From assembly GCF_030247185.1 (NCBI RefSeq), contig NC_080572.1:84332435-84396434 (forward strand): a stretch of DNA of 64,000 nucleotides, in the 5' to 3' direction. This document shows, piece by piece, positions 1 to 11,590 of the stretch. Each line of letters starts with the position of its first letter. Position 1 is the first letter of the stretch. Origin of the DNA: Malaya genurostris. Lineage: Eukaryota; Arthropoda; Insecta; Diptera; Culicidae. The notes under the pieces were generated by a model, which was given only the letters and a program-made list of their open reading frames with translations, searched no databases and was not told the origin of the DNA. Position numbers and translations under genes: made by a program.

Positions 1-339
1 AAAACGTAAATTTGTAGTTCATGTTAGTGTATGGTTGAATGAACCGAATGTCACTATGCCGATATCCAGCTTTCGGTTCCGGAAGTACCGGCAATAATAA
101 TCAAATATGATGAAATGGAACTCACTTCACTTTCTCACATATGATTGAATAGATTTTCACCAACTTAAATTCAAATGTAGTGTATCAATTTAGTAGTATT
201 ATGAAACAGAAATCTTCAAAAGTATTTTCTGAACTTTTCAAACTGTAGTATTTCGGGGAAATTTATGCTGTAATATACAGGAAAAAGTGAAATGAGAAAA
301 GCATCATTACACCACTAGGTGGATTAAAACAGGTTTTTT
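1..339 (+). repeat. Family A/B repeat, 3' portion
   Basis: The segment ends at 294-339 with the terminal signature of families A and B, ACCACTAGGTGGATTAAAAC followed by AGG and a T run. The same end occurs at 51110-51157, 52430-52476, 58552-58600 and 61928-61980. Upstream, around 60-180, are diverged versions of the family interior (CTTTCGGTTCCGGAAGT and a 'gattttcaccaacttaaattcaaatg'-like stretch). The 5' end lies outside the window or has decayed. Non-coding. Confidence 0.7.
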
Positions 340-3300
340 ATTATTTAGTTTTTCGACAGAATGGTATGCAAAAGTTAATTTTCTACTCGTTGTAATTTTT
401 GAACAGTTTTTGTAAAAAATTAAATAAATTATTTTCCAACCATAAATTGTTCACGGAATACTGGCTTTTTAAACATTCCTAAATATTGTTTTATGTAAAC
501 GTAATGTAAATATTTCAAATTGAAACGTATGAGTTTTTTTGCGTTTTCAGTGAACTGACAGCGTTCGAAAACAACAATTTTGTTTGCTTGAAAGGTTGTG
601 GCAAAATCTTGAGATATGTTAGTTAAATCGAGAACATTTTAGTTGATACAATCAGGGCGTTAAACAATAATTACAATATAGTAATTTTGTGATCTGGGGG
701 TTCTCCGTGTACTTGTGTAAAAGATCTGGTTTCTCCAACTTCTCGATGCTGGAGATTCGTAAGATATCGAATATCTAAGCACTGACATTTATTGCTTGAA
801 ATCCTTATACTGTTTACTTGTTCGTGCTACTCTGGAATATTGTTCAGTAGTTTGGAATTTCCCTCTACTACAATGGAGCTCGATACAACGAATGGAATAA
901 ACGATGCCAGTATTGGCTTACAAAGATCATTTGATCGAGTATCATCAGGATTCGACTTCGAACTTCCACGTAGCCCAATCGAAACGAACAGTTTTACTTA
1001 GCATTAGAAATTCAGTATCCGGACCGCATTGTGTTTGTTTATTTTACAATTAATAAATAAATTGATTAGACGAATGAAGTCCGAATCTAAAATGCGTTAC
1101 AATTTGTGCTAACCGTTCATAATAAGATTCGTCTGTGGATTCCGTATTTTGTAGTGACTTGCAATACACCTCTTTCAAATCATTGCTACCCTGAACTATA
1201 GCAACTCTCAGAGGTCCTCAAACTGGCGGCATGTTTTACATGATTACCGTACTGCCGCAACAAAACACTACACGCATCAGCATTATCGCAAAACAAACGC
1301 ATTATTTATTATTTTTCTCTGACAACCAATTTTCCACCCACCATTGAATTTATCGGGTTTTTTTTTATCGCAACAACATTCTTTGACAGCAACATTCTAG
1401 GATAACAGCAACGAAAATATTGTTATTTGATTCCATTGTTGTCTATTGTTCGGGTGATGGGCGTAGAATGATGCTCGGCATTGGCAAAGGGAATTCGAAG
1501 ACACGAACCCAGTGCAGCTCCAACCGAACAATTGCTTCAATCGTAACCGACCTCAAGTCCGAGCTGAACTCGGAAAAGTGTCCTTTATTGCCACCGTAAT
1601 GGGCTCTATCGGTACCTGCGTTTGTTACCATCCGAAACGTGTGAAAGTTAAACAAGGATGATCAATTTTTCATCCCTTCGTTGTGACGTTTCTCAGCTTC
1701 AAGGCTGACGAAACCGCCTCCTTCTGTTCCAGGTTGTTGTTCACTTCAGAGACCTACTTTTGTTGTTTGATGTTTTTCCTTTCTCTGATGGTGAGATGCC
1801 GCAAATGTCACTTGTCATACTTGCTCGAAGAATTGTGTAAGGTCTCTACGGTTCTTCTTTTGAACTCATGGGAATTCCATGATCAACTAGATTGCTCAGA
1901 TGAAAAATCGATAATTTCACCTGCATCAAATGTAATCAAAACTTCAATTAATGCAAAACGGATTCTCATCCTACGACAATTACGGCTCGAAACACAGGCT
2001 CTACATTTCACAGCTTGCTGTGGCTGCCTTCTTAATTGAGTTCTGGATATCGAAAACTCATCCTGAAAATGATTCCTCACCTTTTTCATCGAATCGTAAC
2101 TTCGCTGCTCGACGCGCCCTTTGAATTAGTGACGGATACCGTTTGCCTTCCGCTCCCAGAACAATAAGTCGAATCCTGCGATGCCGACCGACATGATATT
2201 GATCCAGTTCGGATAGGACCGTTCCGTTCCGTTCCGTTTTTTTTGGCGCAGTTGTTATTCGACGATTAATCCTATCACAGGAAAAGAAAACCGAACCGAC
2301 AGCGGAATGTCGGCCGATTAGTTGTGTTCTTTTGATTCTTCCGTTGACTGTTCTTTTTGTAGACTCTCTTCAGAATACTCTATTCTGGGCTGTCTTGTTC
2401 ATTGACGGGTTGCGAAGAGATATTAAGCTCAGATTAATAATGAACAAAAAAAAAAAACACCAGGAAGCGTGAACCGTTTGCACTTTGAAACGTGCAGGAA
2501 GCAGGAAGTTGAAGATAGATTGATGTATATTTGTTACATTTTTTCATTGCTTAGGAATTTGAACGGCACTTAATTTCGGTAAAATATTGTGATAATCTTG
2601 ATTTAAATTCAAATGTAATGAACAGAACCGAACGCTGACATTAGCATGCTTGAAGCGAAAATCCTGCTTATAGAAAATCGAGTTGAGTTGAAGCTAAAAT
2701 AATCTCAGTAGATGTTTTATTGTTTACAGATATCTGTAATTTGTTGTTAATTGGTTTTTGTGCTTATCTGAACTGTCCCGGGGTGGCGGTTCAATACGTA
2801 GGACACTGGTCGTACAAGTCAGCAATGATGAAGTATGATGAGAATCGTCTGCGAAGTTTGTTGAATCAGAATTTCGAATCCCCCAATGCAATATCAATAG
2901 GCTTCGCTACACTTACGTGTTTTGACAAATGGTTGAATTTTTTTCAGCCACTCTTTCTCGTAGAACATTGAGCTCATAGACTAAATTGTAACGAGAATTT
3001 GAAGTTTCAGGCCGCAGCTGCAAATCGCTTGCAACATCAGCATTTTTTTCCTTCCCATCATCAGTTCAACGTTCGTACCGATTAAAAACACATGTCATGA
3101 CACATCCGGATTTTTAAGGTGCGTGCGAAAAACTATTTGAACTAGCTACACTCCTAATTTTAATTGAAAATACTCAATAGGTAAGAAGTTACATCCATTG
3201 GAATGTGATTCAATTTGACTTCCGTGCACCTTTCAATTGCATCCTGAATTTAAATTTATAAAAAAAAACCATTAAAAATATTTCAGCTGCAACTCCTTCG

Positions 3301-3890
3301 AAAGGCACGAACCATTTTACCGTCAATATGCTAACTTCCATGTTTCGTCTTAGGCTCATCAGTGCATTGGTAAATTATTTTGTGCTGCTTATGCAACCTC
3401 GCGGATCCGCATAATCCGTTAAGCAAACTTGAATCTATTGCTACTTGCAATACACTGATATTTGCACCAGAGCGCAATGTCGAAATGGGTTCGTGTTTGC
3501 GTTAAGTGCACAGGACTATTTTGCTTACTTTTACGTTGCGTTTTGTCAATGTGTTTATTTCAAAAGCAGGTTAAAGATAAAATTATCGAAAATTTTCGTA
3601 TCCAATTTTTTCATCATTCTTGGTAAAGTAACTTGCTTTTTTCATTTTGTAAATTTTTCAGAGTGTTCAATCAATTTCTTATCACTCCAATTTCGAAACT
3701 ATTCTTCTAACAATGCAGTGTTAATTTCTGATTTTCTACGATTTGAAGAAACTTTTGTAAAAAATACATTTCCCATTTTTGAATCGGGTTAGGATAAGCA
3801 GGAACATAATAATCCTGACGGCCAGGATGTAGACCATATTCGATGTACGTTCTACTGTGTCTGTCTGGCGTTTTAGAGTGACTAAAACAA
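340..3890. other. Unassigned AT-rich sequence
   Basis: No gene, terminal repeat or recognisable element is visible here. The small open frames on both strands have no recognisable motifs and no convincing splice context. Around 1440-2340 the sequence is slightly richer in GC and includes a short tandem GTTCC run near 2221-2240. It is probably intronic or intergenic filler. Confidence 0.4.
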
Positions 3891-3892
3891 GA

Positions 3893-3963
3893 TTCAGAGT
3901 GGCGAAATGGTAGCGCGTATGCACGGAATGCATAAGAACGCAGGTTCGAGTCCTATCTCTTAG
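3893..3963 (+). other. tRNA-like sequence (tRNA pseudogene or tRNA-derived SINE head)
   Basis: A 71-nt cloverleaf can be drawn. The acceptor arms are 3893-3899 and 3957-3963, with about six of seven pairs including one G-T. The D arm is GCGA/GCGC (3902-3916). The anticodon stem TATGC/GCATA (3918-3934) is perfect around the loop ACGGAAT. A 5-nt variable region and the T arm around TTCGAGT follow (3940-3956). A-box (TGGCGAAATGG) and B-box (GGTTCGAGTCC) promoters are recognisable. The T stem has a mismatch, and loop position 33 is C rather than the near-universal T, so a working tRNA is doubtful. No A-rich tail or target duplication was found, so SINE origin is not proven. Confidence 0.5.
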
Positions 3964-4204
3964 CGTATCTCTTTCCAAAAATTCATCTTTTCTGTTAGTT
4001 TTTCTTTCATTTGGCTTCTCCAATATATGTTTCCGCTCAGTCATTGCAAAAACTGATAATAATCCTAATTTTTCCCCTTTTTCTATTACTAATTCTAAGA
4101 ATTTCTCTTCTTTCTTTGGGATTCATATTAAATAAAAGTAAAATTGATCTCTATTATATGTGATTATAGCAAGTCAACTTCTCTCAATCGAGTGATGCTA
4201 ACTG

Positions 4205-4302
4205 GTTTTCACTTATCTCATATAGAGAATTTTCACTATGAAAATCGACTTTTGAGGTATCATTCGACTCAGTTCATCGAGATCAGAAAATGTCTGTGCT
4301 TA
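4205..4302 (+). repeat. Family B repeat, left part, split by the DD37E transposon
   Basis: The sequence follows the start of family B: CTCATATAGA, then AAAATCGACTTTTGA, then CATTCGACTCAGTTCATCGA and AAAATGTCTGTG. Compare 48640-48760 and the complement of 62820-62690. It stops at a TA dinucleotide where the DD37E element begins. The right part of the same copy resumes at 5602. Confidence 0.65.
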
Positions 4303-5601
4303 AAGAGCGTCCCAGAAAGTATCGACGCAATCAAGAACCGCTGCCATTTTGCAATGGTTCAGAATCTGTCAATTTTTATGGCTGCGTCCTGTTGTTTACA
4401 CTCTTCTCTAACCACTTGTGCAGTTGTTTATTCGTTTTCATTAGTTTGTTTCGAAATGCGTGGACTTTCAGCAGAACAACGTCGAAAAATTGTGTACAAA
4501 TGGTGCACAGAACGCGGACTGTCACTGAGAAAGATAGCAAAAATGGAAGGAGTAAGTGGAAAGCCGTGCGAAATGCAATCAGTAAGTTTGGTGAGGATAA
4601 CACCTTTGAGGATAAACCGAAAACGGGTCGCAAAAAAGGTCGTGCTAACCCTCCGTTGAATAAACGTATACTGAAGGGGTTCGAGCAAAAGAAGGAGGTT
4701 TCAGTTCGGGATGTGGCCGAAAAAGTGGGCATTTCGAAGTCAAATGTTCTTCGTGCTAAAGAACGTTTGAAACTTCGAACCTATAAAAAACAGAAACAAC
4801 CAAAACGTAGTCCGAAACAAGAAGCATCGATCAGGCCGAGGGTTCGAAAGCTGTACTATACGATTCTTGCTGGAAATTTGAACTGCATAATCATGGACGA
4901 CGAAACCTACGTGAAACTCGATTACAAATCCTTGCCGGGACTACAATATTATACGGTGCGAGAAGGACAAGTGTTAAACCAGTCCGAGACATCGATTGAA
5001 GTCGAAAAATTTGGTAAGAAAGCTATGGTCTGGCAAGCAATTTGTAGCTGCGGTAAGATTTCAAAACCCTTCATCACCACTGCTTCAATGAACAGTGAAA
5101 TATACATCAAGGAATGTTTACAAAAACGACTTTTACCCATGATTCGAAGCCACAAGGATCCTGTTGTCTGCTGGCCAGATCTTGCTTCTTGCCACTACTC
5201 GAAATCAACGGTAGAATGGTATACTACAAAAATTTCACTTTCGTCCCAAAAGACATGAATCCACCAAATTGCCCACAACTTCGACCAATTGAGAATTTTG
5301 GGCATTAACGAAGGCACATCTTAGGAAACATGTCTCATCAGCCGAAACTATTCAACAGTTCGTAAAAGATTGGAAAAAAGTGTCAAAACTTGTCGCCAAG
5401 AAGTCTGAACGGAATTTAATGAGGAACGTTCGCAAGAAGGTACGCCAGCTAGTCTACAATGGCTAAGTAGCAAATGTTGAGAAGAATATTCTTTTGTTGT
5501 AGTCTAATATTATCAGTATATCGAATAAAATTTGAATATCTAACACTTGCGAATTATTTACAGCGAAATCAAAGTGCGTCCATATGTTCTAAGACAGTCT
5601 T
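4303..5601 (+). mobile_element. DD37E (ITmD37E-type) transposon, copy 1
   Basis: A 1.3-kb Tc1/mariner-superfamily element flanked by TA on both sides (4301-4302 and 5602-5603). The imperfect terminal inverted repeats start near GCGTCCCAGAAAGTATCGAC (4308-4327) and end near GTGCGTCCATATGTTCTAAG (5574-5593). Copy 2 at 33689-33715 has the better preserved end, GCGTCCATACTTTCTGGGAC. The spacing of the last two catalytic residues, 37 residues ending in E, matches the DD37E family described from mosquitoes. The element sits inside a family B repeat and is broken by frameshifts, so it is not autonomous. Confidence 0.8.
4456..5466 (+). pseudogene. DD37E transposase, frameshifted
   Basis: The product would cut and paste the element by a DDE/D mechanism in the nucleus. 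The frame starts MRGLSAEQRRKIVYKW with a helix-turn-helix-like N-terminus. It then shifts near 4560, where copy 2 has an extra A (EGVSEKAVRNAI). The second frame carries another HTH-like stretch (VSVRDVAEKVGISKSNVLRA). The first catalytic Asp is in IIMDDETYVK, the second in WPDLASCHYSK. Another single-base loss near 5230 shifts the frame before NPPNCPQLRPIENF, which holds the catalytic Glu. The gap between the second Asp and the Glu is 37 residues. The stop is at 5464-5466. Full length would be about 335 residues, normal for this superfamily. Confidence 0.8.
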
Positions 5602-5775
5602 TATGTGTGTTAGATTCAGTTGAAAAGTTCCATCCGGCTGAATATCATCCGGATCAGACTGACGGTTCCAGAGTAAGTAGAGACTGCTCGACCAATTTTC
5701 ACAAGCTTAGATTCAAATAGAAAGTCCTATAGTCCCATAGAATTCAACCGGATGCCAATATTCCGGTTACATATT
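5602..5775 (+). repeat. Family B repeat, right part
   Basis: This continues the copy interrupted at 4302: TGTGTGTTAG, then a decayed interior ending with CGACCAATTTTCACAAGCTT, 'attcaaatagaaagtcctatagtcccata' and a degraded CCGG-rich stretch. The order matches 48780-48920. With 4205-4302 it shows the DD37E element landed in a pre-existing repeat. Confidence 0.6.
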
Positions 5776-6440
5776 TACAGGTTTATAAGTATAATAGTTT
5801 TAATTTGAGAGCTTGTTTCTATACATGTTTCAACCGACTTGACAGCCGATTCATAGCGTACAAAATCAATGCATGGCTAGTACAACGATCCTAGTTTTTC
5901 AAGTTTTGAAATTTCCAGGAAAACCAGTTGACTTTATTAACTACTAAGCAACAAAGCACTTTTTGTGGTACTTTTTCGTAAACCGAGATAGTAATAAATT
6001 CGACAAATAGACGGAAATAGACAGAGTTAGAACAGTTGTTTCTCACTAGTTTTGTTTTCTATCACAAGGAAATATTTTGAAGTTTCTCGTCTGAAAAGCA
6101 ACAAACACAAATCCAACAGTAAAACAGCCGTTCTTATTTAAGAAATCGCTAGACTCGAATTAAATACTACGTGAACGTAAATGCACGATCGATTCATCAT
6201 ATTCAAAAATTGTGCGATATTTATACTCTGGGCGATGTTTTCAGTTGAAACATTATTTCGAAATTTCTGCGAAATTACTCTTTCGGCGAAACGACTTTCG
6301 GCTAAATATTCCATTCGGCGAAACGACGTGAAATGGCTTTTGGTGAAATGATCCGCTCCCGAGAAAAACAGAAACATTTGATTCAGATACCTGACCTGAT
6401 AAAAACAAATTTCACATCGCCAATATTTTTAGTATTAATG
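5776..6440. repeat. Interspersed repeat H and flanking sequence
   Basis: About 5820-5935 resembles 15773-15870. Both contain GCCGATTC, then CATGGCTAGTAC and ACGATCCTA in the same spacing. The second copy continues into a tRNA-like segment that this one lacks. The rest, to 6440, shows no recognisable element. Around 6235-6350 short imperfect repeats of 'ttcggcgaaacgac' occur three times. Confidence 0.4.
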
Positions 6441-6589
6441 GCGGTATGAAAGGCACAATTTTATGGTTTCATAGATTTTTTCTGGTTGATCCATTTGGCA
6501 GTTCCGAAATTACAGGATTCATACTGTTATTTTTAACCACGGTGAACAATATAGTAGGTATCATTTTACTACTAGGCCTATTAAGCACG

Positions 6590-9243
6590 TTTTTGAAACT
6601 TGATTCGGTTACTGTATTCTGGATATGTTATTTTACATTAATTCTGGAACTGGATGCTGAACCAGAATTTTATAACTAAACTCTTGACCTGAATCCAGAA
6701 ATAAATACAAATATTGAGTATCAGAATTCAGCTTTAGAATTTATATACCGAATACAGATCCATAACTCACCTCCAGAAATCAGATGCAGATCTCACGTCC
6801 AGAATTCAGATCCAGAACCCAATTCCGAAATCCTTCCCCAGAATCCAGTCTCAGAATTTAGTTTTAGAATCTTGGCCTAGAACTCTGTATCAGAACCCAG
6901 GTCCAGAATCCAGCTCCGGAAATCAGTTCTGCTATTCAGTTTCTGAATCCTGGCTGAAATCTCTGTTTCAAAATTCAAGTTTAAAATCCTAGTCAAGAAT
7001 TCAGTTTCAGAACCCAGAGTACTGTTAAAGTATCTATGTACGGAATCCCTGCGTAAGATTCATTTCCAGGATTCAGATTCAGAATCCAGGTCCAGGATTC
7101 CGCTACATAATCATGGTTCAGAAAGATCAAGTTTAAAAAATTTAGTTCCTGTATTCAGGTTTCAGGTTCCAATTTCCAAGCCCAGGTCCAGAATGCAGAT
7201 TCCGAATTCAACTCCAGAATTTATCATACACGTTATGTTTCGTCTTCAACAGAACACTTATTTTATTTGCACCGAAATGCAACGTTTCTGCAAGTAGCAG
7301 AAACTTTATGTCTGCCTAGCGGTTTATGTTGAACTGCTGGGTCACATAACAGTTCAACATAAACTGTTATGTACTGACGAGTCGAAGACGAAACATAAAG
7401 TATATGAAAATGCACAAAAATAGGTTAACCCCTAAAATGTCCAGTATTTAGGTTCAAAATCCAGATCCAGAAATTCCAAAGGTAGCACACGTTATTACAC
7501 TTCAATGACAGTAACTTATATGAGACAAATTCATGGAACAAGTTGAAGACTTTGCAACAGGTCCAGATTTTTTCTCAAAAATTCAGTTCCATGATTCTGG
7601 CTCAGAATTTAGTTCCAAAATTCAGTTCCCGAATCATGATTCAAAATTCCGGTTCAGCTTCAAAAACCAGTTCAAAAATCTTGGTCTAAAATTCCTGATA
7701 AAAATTTAGTGTCAGAAATCCTCGTTCGGAAATCATTTCCAGTATTTTTGTTCAGAATCGTTGTCCAGAACTCCGATTCCTTTTTCACGCTCAGAAATCA
7801 ATTTTGGAATTCAGGTCCAGAACTGAGTTCCGCTACAGAATCCAATCCCAGAGTCTTGATCTTGAATTCCAGTTCAACATTTAGCTCCAGAATTAATTTT
7901 CATAATTTAGATTCAGAATTAAACCGGGGATAAATAAACGATGTAATAATAATAATAAGATTCAGAATTCACTTCCAGAATCCGGGTATAGCATTCAGTC
8001 CCAGAAGTAAGGTACAGAATCTAGGTGCAGAATTCAGTTCAGAACTCCAAATCCGGTTACAGAATGAAATGCATTTTCTACAAACATATTGACCTAAATT
8101 CTGAAGTTGGATTCTAGGTTGAATTCGGCACCTGAATTCTGGAATTGAGTTCTGAACCTTGATATTGGAACTGAGCTGGATCTTGGAACAGATTTTTTAA
8201 TCTGGTTTCGGATACTGCATTTTGAATATGCCTTTTTAACTGAATTCCGGAGCTGGATTCTGAATCTGATGTCTGGAACTAAATAAACATTGAATACCAG
8301 AATCCAGATCCAGAAAACAGATGCAGAATTCACACCCACTATTTAGGACACGAGTCTAGTTCCGGAGTCCTTGTCCAGAACTCAGTTTCAGAATTCAAAT
8401 TAAGAATTTAGTTCTAGAATCCTGTTCTAGAATTAAGCACCAGAATCCTGTTCTAGAATTAAGCACCAGAAACTCAGTTCAAGAATCCAGGTTCAGTTTC
8501 AAAATTTAGCTTCAGAATCCGGATCAAGAATTCATTTTCAGAATTCAAATCAAAGGTTCAGAATTCAGCCGCATAATCATGGTCCAGAAACGAGGTCTAG
8601 AACATCTTTTCACAATTAAGTGCCAGTGAACGCCAGGCTCCGAATTCAGTTTCCGAATTCTGGTTCTAAAAATTCCATTCTAAAGTTCAGTGCCACAATT
8701 TATGTACAGAATTCAGTTCTATAATTCAGGTTCAGAATTTTGGTTCATAATTCCGTTCCAGAATCCAGTTTTTAAATTCGATTACAGAATCAAGATACTG
8801 AGTTGTAATTCCGAGTTCTAGAATTTGGATCCTGAGCCTGAACTCAGGAAAAAAAATCTAAATAGCATTTCTAGACCTGAATTCTGGAACTCAATTCTGA
8901 GCTCAGATTATTAACCTAAATTTTGAAACTGAACTCTGAACCTAGATTCTGGAACTGAATTTCAAGCCAAGATTTAGAACCTAAATTCTGTAAAATTTGA
9001 GCATGATTTCTGGACCTAAGTTCTGGAACTGAATTCCGAAGCTGGAATCTGAACCTGAATTTTGAATTTGAATTCTGGACCTGAATCCAGAATTCAAAAT
9101 AATTATTGAGAATCAGAACTCAGCTCTAGCATTCAGTTCCATAATCCAGCTCCAGGAATCAGATGCAGAATTTAACTCCATAATTCAGTTCCAGATCTTA
9201 GACTCAGAACCTTGATCTAGAATTTAGCCCCAGAATCCACACA
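6590..9243. repeat. Degenerate GAATTC-rich tandem array, main block
   Basis: About 2.6 kb consists of imperfect units close to CAGAATTCAGTTC or CAGAATCCAGGTT, with a period of roughly 11-13 bases. Most of the block reads in one orientation. Stretches near 6590-6660, 8090-8290 and 8815-9095 read as the reverse complement (CTGAATTCTGGAAC). Element-like interruptions lie at 7226-7440 and 7490-7560. The open frames inside are by-products of the repeat. There is no sign of a gene. Confidence 0.8.
7233..7398. repeat. MITE-like hairpin element inside the tandem array
   Basis: A perfect 15-bp terminal inverted repeat, TTATGTTTCGTCTTC (7233-7247) against 7384-7398, encloses a second inverted pair, TTTATGTTGAACTG (7323-7336) against 7350-7363. 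The interior is not array-like. A related segment with the same order (GCGGTTTACATTGAACTG, GTTCAATATGAACTG, CACTGATGAACCGATGCCGA) lies at 28480-28585. No target duplication was resolved. Confidence 0.55.
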
Positions 9244-9655
9244 CTTAAAAAAAACCTGTGATTTTACATCTTATTAGATGCACATAAATGTAGCGTCGCT
9301 GTTCACGCAAATTTACGTCGAAGAACATTTAATATTGTGTCTAAGACTCCATGACATGAAATTCATTGAAATAAAAAAAAAATAGAATACTGATAGCAAC
9401 CGCCGCGATTTGAACCGGGAATCATTTGATCGCAAGTATGTTTGTTAATCGACTGAGCCACAGGAGCATGCATCTGCTTGGCTGGTAAAAGGTGCATTTA
9501 AATTTATACAGTCCCTCCTGCTAGCCAAACGCAAGTTACAGTCGAAACCAGTAAAATGCAAGCTCAGCTAACAATAAGTCATTACAAATAAAATTTTCAG
9601 TCATTTGACAAACTAGGTCTTTATGAATTACATCGTATGAGGGATTAAGTCACCT
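9244..9655 (-). mobile_element. Insertion containing a tRNA-derived segment (SINE-like)
   Basis: About 410 bp of non-array sequence separates two blocks of the GAATTC array. On the minus strand 9470-9390 has an A-box-like TGGCTCAGTCGATTAA and a B box GGTTCAAATCGC at SINE-like spacing. An A run on the + strand (9367-9380) lies next to it. Family and boundaries were not established. A decayed tRNA-derived SINE is the best reading. Confidence 0.4.
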
Positions 9656-9865
9656 GCAAAATTCAAAATTTTTTGGAGTGCAGGTTCAAAATTCAGGTTC
9701 AAATTGCAGCTTCGGAATTCAGTTCAAGAAATCATGTTCAAATTTTAGTTACAGAATTCAGGTTCTAAATCCTTGTCTTGGAATTCAGTTCCAGAATCTA
9801 GGTTCAGAGTTCAGTTTCAAAATTTAGGTTTGTAATCTGAGTTCAGTTTCAAAAATTAGGTTTGT
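9656..9865. repeat. GAATTC-rich tandem array, second block
   Basis: The same degenerate unit as the main block (CAGGTTCAAAATTCAGGTTC, CAGAATTCAGGTTC) resumes after the insertion and ends at family E. The last two units, 9810-9870, form a near-perfect local duplication (TTCAGTTTCAAAATTTAGGT). Confidence 0.7.
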
Positions 9866-10215
9866 AAACCCTGATTTTTTTATTTAAATTTTTCGGATTA
9901 TTTTGTAATTATTGAGAAAACAAATCAAAATTTTTTTTCAGTGCATATTTTTTTGAGTGCCCAATTGATTCCCTACAACTTTTTCCTGAACGCCATTTTT
10001 GTACAATTAACGGTTTCCGAGTTACAACGATTTGAAAAAGGCAATTTTTGTAAAATGCAAAAATACATACGCCCTTTTTAAAAATCAGTCGTGAGTCGGA
10101 TTGACCTCTCCATCGGTTCAACACTTATGGTTTGCCATACTGAAGCCATGTGCAAAGTTTCATCCAAATCGGAGAAGGTCGAGTCTGATGATCTGCTAAG
10201 CATTTCTGGAATTGC
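9866..10215 (+). repeat. Family E interspersed repeat, copy 1
   Basis: The segment runs from 'ctgatttttttatttaaatttttcgg' to AAGCATTTCTGGAATTGCTC. It is closely matched at 23980-24302 and partly at 23690-23860 and 42600-42842. Shared landmarks are CGGTTTCCGAGTTACAACGA, ATACATACGCCCTTTTTAAA, GTCGGATTGACCTCTCCAT and TTTCATCCAAATCGGAGAAG. No coding potential is visible. The ORF on its minus strand has no motif. Confidence 0.7.
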
Positions 10216-10436
10216 TCTAGTGTATTTTTCTATTTTGTTGAATCGTTACTTATAATGACGAATTGGAAATTTTCAACACACATTACTCTGTATTTCCGGA
10301 TCTAGTTGTTGAAATTCAATTAAATTAAATGTTGTTTGGAATAATAACACCTTTAATATTGTCATAAATTCGTGGAATAGGTCAAGCAATATCTGAGAAA
10401 TCAGTGTAACTTCCATTTCGATGTTTTTGATCGCTT

Positions 10437-11590
10437 TTGTCGTGAATACGACTTACTTTACTATGGGGTGCCTTTTCAAAATTTACCCTCTGAGAGAGTG
10501 ATCAGTTTTTGATCGTGAATATCTCTTGTTGTATCTAACGAATCAACATGATTTTTGCTACATGCCATCGGAAATATGATCACAATTTTATGATAAAATA
10601 TAATCTCAAATAATTCAAAATTAAACTTTTCTGAAATGTTTGGTATAAACAAGTATCAAAGAGGATAATTCATAAGGCGCGTTTGCCTTTCTCGTATTTT
10701 TAAAGCTCATAGCTCAGTGATCTGTGAAAGGATTCATATAATCTAACTACCAACAGAATCGAAATTTTTCAACTTAATCGTGTATAGCAGCAGCATGGAA
10801 GTATTTCAATAGTACACTATTGAAAAACCTGTCTTATTTGACCCATGTCAACACCAGCCAATCAGAACGCGTTTTGAGGAAGAGAACAAAATATCTGCTG
10901 CTGTCCAACAAATCGTTCGAGAAAAATGTTCCGAAGAGTGCTTAATATCGTAGTGAGTTCCACAATTTGGTCCATCTGAAAGGCAGGAATGAATCCCGTA
11001 CAACATTTTGATAGTTTCTTTCAATGAATTATGCAAATCCGAAATGAAATTATCGACATTAAAATTCTGTATACGGCTATTTTTATTGCCGTTAGGACCG
11101 CCCATTAGTGAAAAAGCTACAAACGAAATCACGTAAAAAGAAACCTCAACAAAAATTGGATCAGTTTGGATTCTATCGCTAGTTTCGCTGCCGACAAGAG
11201 CGATTACGTCACAGCTGCCAGTTGTTTGCATTGGTGAAAAAACAACGGAAATAGGACAACGGTGGAGAGCATCACACAAAATCAGCCGTTCTAATGGCTC
11301 TGAAAGTTTTCTAAAGAACTATTAGGATTTCTTGCTCGAAAATTGAAGGTAAAAAACCTCAGTTTAGTGCAAATCTAAAACAGTTTGATTAGATTTGTGC
11401 ACTTTTCGCTGTGTGAAATTCACAGTAATCGAGATCAAGTGAAGCCTTCTTTGTTTTTGCGAAAAATGTGAAAAAGGGGAATGCTTGCATAATTCATACA
11501 ATTGATCAACTTGATATTCGGAAGTGTAAAGGAACATGTCAGTTGTTTTCGTATTCACAACATCCAGTTATGTCTCTGACATTACCCACT
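10437..11590 (+). repeat. Family D repeat, copy 1
   Basis: The copy begins TTGTCGTGAATACGACTTAC and ends near TTTTCGTATTCACAACATCC followed by 'agttatgtctctgacattaccca'. The outer GTCGTGAATACGA/TCGTATTCAC stretches form a subterminal inverted repeat. Copy 2 (minus) is 55003-56497, with fragments at 24482-24797 and 46025-46620. The minus strand at 10848-11279 has a 143-codon open frame, part of which (SDLHNSLKETIKMLYGIHS) is recognisable with the same frame in the other two copies, where it carries stops. I do not recognise the protein. Confidence 0.65.

Noticed and set aside
6590..9865. CRISPR-like or satellite array with unique spacers
   Set aside because: Units are short, degenerate and without regular spacers, and the window is clearly animal DNA.
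10848..11279. 143-codon minus-strand ORF as a host gene
   Set aside because: It lies wholly in interspersed family D and carries stops in the other copies. Kept only as a possible repeat-encoded frame.
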